A stretch of DNA of 64,000 nucleotides, from contig DFEK01000002.1 of assembly GCA_002368665.1 (NCBI GenBank), positions 31,496-95,495 on the forward strand, read 5' to 3'. Positions 59,889 to 64,000 of this stretch are shown in pieces (within the stretch, counting starts at the first letter, position 1; the number at the start of each line of letters is the position of its first letter). This DNA comes from Lachnospiraceae bacterium UBA3804 (GTDB lineage: Bacteria > Bacillota > Clostridia > Lachnospirales > Lachnospiraceae). Both the position numbers and the translations under genes were made by a program. The notes under the pieces were generated by a model, which saw only the letters and a program-made list of their open reading frames with translations, was not told the origin of the DNA and made no database searches.

Positions 59889-59917
59889 ATTATAACCGCC
59901 ACATATTATGTTGTCAA
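59889..59917 (-). promoter_or_regulatory. Perfect-consensus sigma-A promoter
   Basis: TTGACA (59912-59917), exactly 17 bases, TATAAT (59889-59894), minus strand, reading away from the T5orf172 gene. A second promoter-like TATGCTATAAT lies 25-30 bp upstream, the same extended -10 seen before the acyl operon. There is no protein gene on this strand until the TetR gene at 59123. Confidence 0.75.
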
Positions 59918-60003
59918 ACTACGATTATAGCATAAAATGGACCACTAACCCCAAAATACATTCTCGGAACATAATGCTGTTTCTTTGTTATATCTCCCAT
60001 AGG

Positions 60004-60735
60004 CTATTTAACCAATTTTATAGTCTGCTCAATAATATCTTTAGCGGCATTAATATCTGTATCCGGATAAAACTTAAACGCATACTGTGCTGCACTCCAT
60101 TTGCGATTTGAAATATCATAAATTAAATCATGATTATCATTTAATTGACCCAATTTAGCATTAAGAATAACTTCCACCCATCCATTTTTAGGCCACATTG
60201 AAACCGTGTTCTTCTTTTTTCTAGCTTTAAACGTCACATATTGCCTGGTCGCATATTCTTCTAAATTGGGATTAATACTCAATATAATATCTCTTAACGT
60301 ATTATAGAGTTTACCCACCTCTGTCTTCGATGGAAATAAAGTTTCAACCGAGAATTCATTTTCAAGCTGAGCATCTACCACACTATCATTATTGTTTCGA
60401 ACCAGTTTACCTTCTCGCCCATGCATTTGTGCAATAGCAAAAAGCATATTATATGCCTCCCACGGCGCCATCACAAAAAATTCTCTGTTTGGAGAAATTC
60501 GCAAGTCAGGATTAAGCATATTAATCAAATCATGTAAAAGTTTATCCGGATCCTTAACCCCCTCTATACGAGGGATTTCATATGTGCAATAAATCTCATA
60601 CGGAAGTGGAACCGAAGTATTTGAAAGCTCTCTCGCACGTTTTTCAACATCTTCCGCATAACCAATTTTAATCCAATTATCCATATGAAAACTCTTATTG
60701 GTAAGGACATAAATATAACCCGTTTTATCCGCCAT
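60004..60735 (-). CDS. GIY-YIG/T5orf172 nuclease-like protein with DUF5655 domain
   Basis: A 243-residue protein. Residues about 5-105 are a T5orf172/MUG113 version of the GIY-YIG fold (GYIYVLTN, WIKIGYAEDVEKRARELS, PYEIYCTYEI). Residues about 140-243 match DUF5655 (YATRQYVTFKARKKKN, WVEVILNAKLGQL). Such proteins are common in phage and defence regions and are probably DNA-acting, but their target is unknown. It follows hsdR by 47 bp with an AAAGGAG site. Codon use is more AT-rich than in the genes to the left. Confidence 0.85.
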   Translation of the reverse strand: MADKTGYIYVLTNKSFHMDNWIKIGYAEDVEKRARELSNTSVPLPYEIYCTYEIPRIEGVKDPDKLLHDLINMLNPDLRISPNREFFVMAPWEAYNMLFAIAQMHGREGKLVRNNNDSVVDAQLENEFSVETLFPSKTEVGKLYNTLRDIILSINPNLEEYATRQYVTFKARKKKNTVSMWPKNGWVEVILNAKLGQLNDNHDLIYDISNRKWSAAQYAFKFYPDTDINAAKDIIEQTIKLVK

Positions 60736-60782
60736 TCCCTAATCTCCTTTCTGATCTTAACCATATTCATCACATCCTTCTT

Positions 60783-63700
60783 CTATGCCACATTCACAAT
60801 AACACTATTGTGTAACGTATTCACAATTCCAACCAATGTCGTCAAATTAACTCCAAACATTTCGTTCAAATCATAATTGTTAAACGGATCTTCATTTACA
60901 ATATCCTGAACCTCGATGTCTCCGTTCTCACGAACATAGTTTATAATCGTCATGATAAATTCCTGTTGCTGAGAATTGAATACATTTCCGTTCAGATACT
61001 CTCCAAACTTTTCATTAACAGCTTCCTGGCTTAATCCGATGAGGCTACGCACAAATACTGCCAGATTATCTATATCAGTTTCGTCTTCATAATCTTCCTG
61101 AGAGCCCAAGTCATGCCAAAGTACTTTTTCCAATTCCTTAAGGTCATCACCATTGATTGGTTCAAGATTATATATTTTCTGAATGACAGGATTCTCACTA
61201 TTTTCCACAAGATAATCAATAACCTTTTCACGATATGTTCTGATATCAATGCTTGTGTTATCGGGTTGATAATCAGAGTCTTCAATTGAATCCGGAATAT
61301 CGATATCAAACTTCTTCTTTCCGGAATCCTTCAAGTACTGCATTAAATCACGTAAAGATATTCTTAGTCTTTCCAATTCTTCGATTGTCGGATTATTCCA
61401 TAATTCTTCACCAAACAAACGCTTAAGATCATTTACTTTGTTCAGAACCTGCGGAACGGAAGCTTTCTCAGTTAAAAGATATTGAGCTATCTGTCTTAAT
61501 GTTTTGATATGACCACTTGCATTGTTTGTGTTACCACACTTTAGAATTTCGTTTTCAACGTAATACATGCGTATATCAAAAGCTACAGAAAGATAATCAC
61601 CGCTTAACCCACTGTCCAACAACGGCGAAATATGTTTCTTCGCCTCTTTAACCATTACGGGTGAAAGTGAAACCCAGGTGTTTTTGTCATAGTATTTATC
61701 GACATATGGCATCTCCTCACGCACCTGAATTCTGCTGTCATGAGCTTTTATAGTTACAACCTTACTGTGAAGCTCATCTTTAATATCTTTATAGTAGGCG
61801 GATAATCTCTCATCCAACTGATACTCCAGTCTCTGCAGTTCATACAACATATCAAGGCGAACATTGAAAAGTCTCTGAGACAGTGTAAGTGTTTCTATTC
61901 CTGATTCACCATCCGGATGCATTTCAAAATATTCGAAATTCCCACAGTAATCAAATATCTGGAACCCGCTCTTATGCTTTCCAGGGCCATAGATGTTCTC
62001 ACAAAGACGCGTACCGCGACCAATCATCTGTACAAACTTAATTTTTGATCTTATCTTCTTGAAAAATACCAAGTTAAGAACAGCAGGTACATCAACACCG
62101 GTATCCAACATATCCACAGAAACCGCGATGCGGAATTCCGGATCTTCTTCAAATTTGATAACCAGATCATCACCATAATTCACTGAGTAGTCTACAAGCT
62201 GGCAAGTATTGTTCGGATACTCAGGATACATCTCATGGAAACAATCCACTATCATCTGAGCATGTTTATGGTTATATGCGAAAATGATAGTTTTACCCAT
62301 AGTTTCTCCGCCATCAACACGTAATCCCCACTTCATCAAATCTTCAAGAACCTGACAACAGGTATCCTTGTTAAAGATATACTTAAATATCTCATTTCCG
62401 GGAATATTGAAGTCCGGAGTTGCTTGGTCATAGTAAAACGGACCATCAAAATAGTCTTCAAACTGTTCCTTTTGCTCATCAGTTAAGTTCGAATAATTTA
62501 TACCTTCAGTAAGAAACTTCGACGTGCGATTTCTGACTGTATATCCTACAAGATATTTATCATGAATCGCATCATTCAAAGTGTAGTCATAATTAGGAGC
62601 TCCCGGCTCACAACCAAAAATATGATATGTATTGGCATCCACTTCATCCTTGGGTGTAGCCGTTAATCCGATAAGCAAACTATCGAAATATTTAAAAATA
62701 GATCCATAGCGATTAAAAATACTTCTATGTGCTTCGTCTATTATGATTAAGTCGAATCTTCCGGACGTGAATCGTTTATCTTCAGCATCAATATAGTTAA
62801 TCATTGTCTGATAAGTACAGAACATCAATCGGGCATTATAATCTTTTTCTCCGGCCCCCGATAATTCACAAATACTCATATCCGGCAACAATTTGGCGAA
62901 GTTCCTTTTTGCCTGGTTTACCAAAGATGTTCTGTCTGCCAAGAACAGCATATTCTTTATCCATTTGTTACGGCTTAAAATATCAACGATGGAGATTGCC
63001 ACTCTGGTCTTGCCTGTACCGGTGGCCATGACGAGGAGGCCTCTTCTATGCTTAGAATTCAGCCACTCACAGATTTTGGTGATTGCAATTTTCTGATACG
63101 GTCTGTTGGTGATATCATCATTGATTTTCAAATCAGTGATATCCCCTCTATCCCTTCTTTGGAGCATAAGTTCCAGTTCATCGATAGAATGAAACGCCCT
63201 CACTTCTCTTTCGGGGTATATTCCATCAATAATCTTAATTACATAACCGTTTGTATAATATAAAACCGGCTTGTAGCCATAAACCTTCTTCATGCATTCC
63301 GCATAAAGATCCACTTGATGTCTGCCTACTTCCGGATCTACAGAAGTTTTCTTTGCTTCTACTATTGCTAAAGGCTTGCCATTTTTTCCATACAAAACAT
63401 AATCACAGTATCCAACACCCTGCGGATTAGGCATTCCTTCAACTTTAATCTCGATACCTGCTTTGGACGGCAAAGCGACATTGTCTTTATCCAGCACATC
63501 CCAACCGGCCTCTTTAAGATACAGGTCAATATACAACTTACGTGTTGCAGCCTCGGTCATATAAGGCGGCTTCTTATAGGTAATTGCCGTCCCGTTCTCT
63601 TTGGCCTCAATTAACCCAACCAAGTACGCAATATTATCCTGTGCCAACTTGATTTCTTTTTTACGTACGCTCTGTCCATGAAGCGAGTTCATTCCGAGAA

Positions 63701-63932
63701 TACGCACATAATGCATGGACTTGATGATTTCCTGATCTCCAATATATGTTGTGATCGTAGGACTATCAATCAATTCCAGCAATGAGGCATTCTTAGGCTT
63801 CGTTACCCCATTCTTCTCGAAGATAAAATCCACACAATCTTCAAGCAATGAACGGCAAAGTTTAGAACTTTCCGGATAAGATTCCTGTTCTGTTGCCATA
63901 TTTAATCTGAGTTTAAGATCATGAACCCCCAT
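60783..63932 (-). CDS. hsdR: Type I restriction enzyme, R subunit
   Basis: A 1049-residue HsdR of the EcoKI/EcoEI-like group. The N-terminus carries a DUF4145-like helical part, then the PD-ExK nuclease (Asp177, Glu192-Ala-Lys194 in VEAKK). The helicase has Walker A MATGTGKT (about 305-312), IIIDEAHR and QMIGRGTRL; a C-terminal EcoEI_R-type domain contacts the methyltransferase. It cuts DNA far from unmethylated sites after ATP-driven translocation. The reading frame is complete. hsdM and hsdS are not in the window and should lie to the right, upstream on the same strand. Start after AAGGGGGTAAGG. Confidence 0.96.
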   Translation of the reverse strand: MGVHDLKLRLNMATEQESYPESSKLCRSLLEDCVDFIFEKNGVTKPKNASLLELIDSPTITTYIGDQEIIKSMHYVRILGMNSLHGQSVRKKEIKLAQDNIAYLVGLIEAKENGTAITYKKPPYMTEAATRKLYIDLYLKEAGWDVLDKDNVALPSKAGIEIKVEGMPNPQGVGYCDYVLYGKNGKPLAIVEAKKTSVDPEVGRHQVDLYAECMKKVYGYKPVLYYTNGYVIKIIDGIYPEREVRAFHSIDELELMLQRRDRGDITDLKINDDITNRPYQKIAITKICEWLNSKHRRGLLVMATGTGKTRVAISIVDILSRNKWIKNMLFLADRTSLVNQAKRNFAKLLPDMSICELSGAGEKDYNARLMFCTYQTMINYIDAEDKRFTSGRFDLIIIDEAHRSIFNRYGSIFKYFDSLLIGLTATPKDEVDANTYHIFGCEPGAPNYDYTLNDAIHDKYLVGYTVRNRTSKFLTEGINYSNLTDEQKEQFEDYFDGPFYYDQATPDFNIPGNEIFKYIFNKDTCCQVLEDLMKWGLRVDGGETMGKTIIFAYNHKHAQMIVDCFHEMYPEYPNNTCQLVDYSVNYGDDLVIKFEEDPEFRIAVSVDMLDTGVDVPAVLNLVFFKKIRSKIKFVQMIGRGTRLCENIYGPGKHKSGFQIFDYCGNFEYFEMHPDGESGIETLTLSQRLFNVRLDMLYELQRLEYQLDERLSAYYKDIKDELHSKVVTIKAHDSRIQVREEMPYVDKYYDKNTWVSLSPVMVKEAKKHISPLLDSGLSGDYLSVAFDIRMYYVENEILKCGNTNNASGHIKTLRQIAQYLLTEKASVPQVLNKVNDLKRLFGEELWNNPTIEELERLRISLRDLMQYLKDSGKKKFDIDIPDSIEDSDYQPDNTSIDIRTYREKVIDYLVENSENPVIQKIYNLEPINGDDLKELEKVLWHDLGSQEDYEDETDIDNLAVFVRSLIGLSQEAVNEKFGEYLNGNVFNSQQQEFIMTIINYVRENGDIEVQDIVNEDPFNNYDLNEMFGVNLTTLVGIVNTLHNSVIVNVA

Positions 63933-64000
63933 ACCTTACCCCCTTATTTCTTAAATATGTGATTACTGATATACATACAACTTTTGATTTGTCGACTTGT
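63933..64000. other. Upstream region of hsdR, window edge
   Basis: AT-rich sequence before hsdR with no gene visible. It cannot be told whether hsdR is the first or a later gene of its operon. Confidence 0.5.

Overview
The window reads as chromosomal DNA of an anaerobic, carbohydrate-degrading Clostridia member, most likely a Lachnospiraceae of the Butyrivibrio/Roseburia kind. The reasons are moderate GC, strong AGGAGG-type ribosome binding sites, a GH9 cellulase lipoprotein, the relA-MBL-hemZ-hisS-aspS gene order, a T-box leader, a CIRCE-controlled groESL operon and a minimal SufBC iron-sulfur system. I see no rRNA, tRNA, CRISPR array or transposase. Most genes lie on the minus strand.

Layout from left to right. 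1-1889: a CNNM transporter fragment, a sirtuin-like protein that has lost catalytic residues, and an L,D-transpeptidase. 2070-4373: GH9 cellulase on the plus strand. 4460-16813: a long minus-strand run read as relA, MBL hydrolase, hemZ, propeller-HD-GYP sensor, hisS, aspS, Sfp-type phosphopantetheinyl transferase and a lipoprotein, ending at a bidirectional terminator. 16919-19580: an XRE-cupin-acyl-CoA synthetase fusion behind a T-box leader whose specifier reads as isoleucine. 19579-27956: a seven-gene, overlapping operon for an unknown acyl or lipopeptide product (condensation-adenylation-carrier protein, NAD-dependent epimerase, MBL hydrolase, F390-synthetase-like ligase, KASIII, ACP, KASII). 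28056-30382: polar amino acid ABC importer. 30552-32562: groESL with CIRCE. 32788-37474 on plus: diguanylate cyclase, ABC-F protein and a PHP-HAD fusion. 37475-49783: a minus-strand housekeeping run (DNA repair, maf, ppk-ppx, folate synthesis, pyrBI). 49897-53694: sufC, sufB and two CobW-type GTPases. 53860-55218: membrane protein plus small alarmone synthetase. 55215-58334: lysC, hom and an ACT regulator. 58518-59780: TetR regulator and a small amphipathic protein. 59830-64000: an AT-rich segment with a GIY-YIG/T5orf172 protein and type I restriction subunit HsdR, probably acquired horizontally.

Themes that tie genes together: stress and second messengers (RelA, small alarmone synthetase, Ppk/Ppx, GGDEF and HD-GYP proteins); acyl activation and carrier-protein chemistry (phosphopantetheinyl transferase, ACP, carrier domain, three adenylate-forming enzymes); and aspartate-family amino acid supply (lysC, hom, isoleucine T-box).

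The least expected signals are: the isoleucine T-box driving an acyl-CoA synthetase; the unknown acyl/NRPS-like operon; two copies (7683-7816 and 56481-56621) of a structured element whose stems differ in sequence but keep pairing; a 122-bp nested inverted repeat (35656-35777); a perfect-consensus promoter for a possible small RNA at the edge of the restriction island (59797-59917); and a 27-nt tandem repeat in the hom operon leader.
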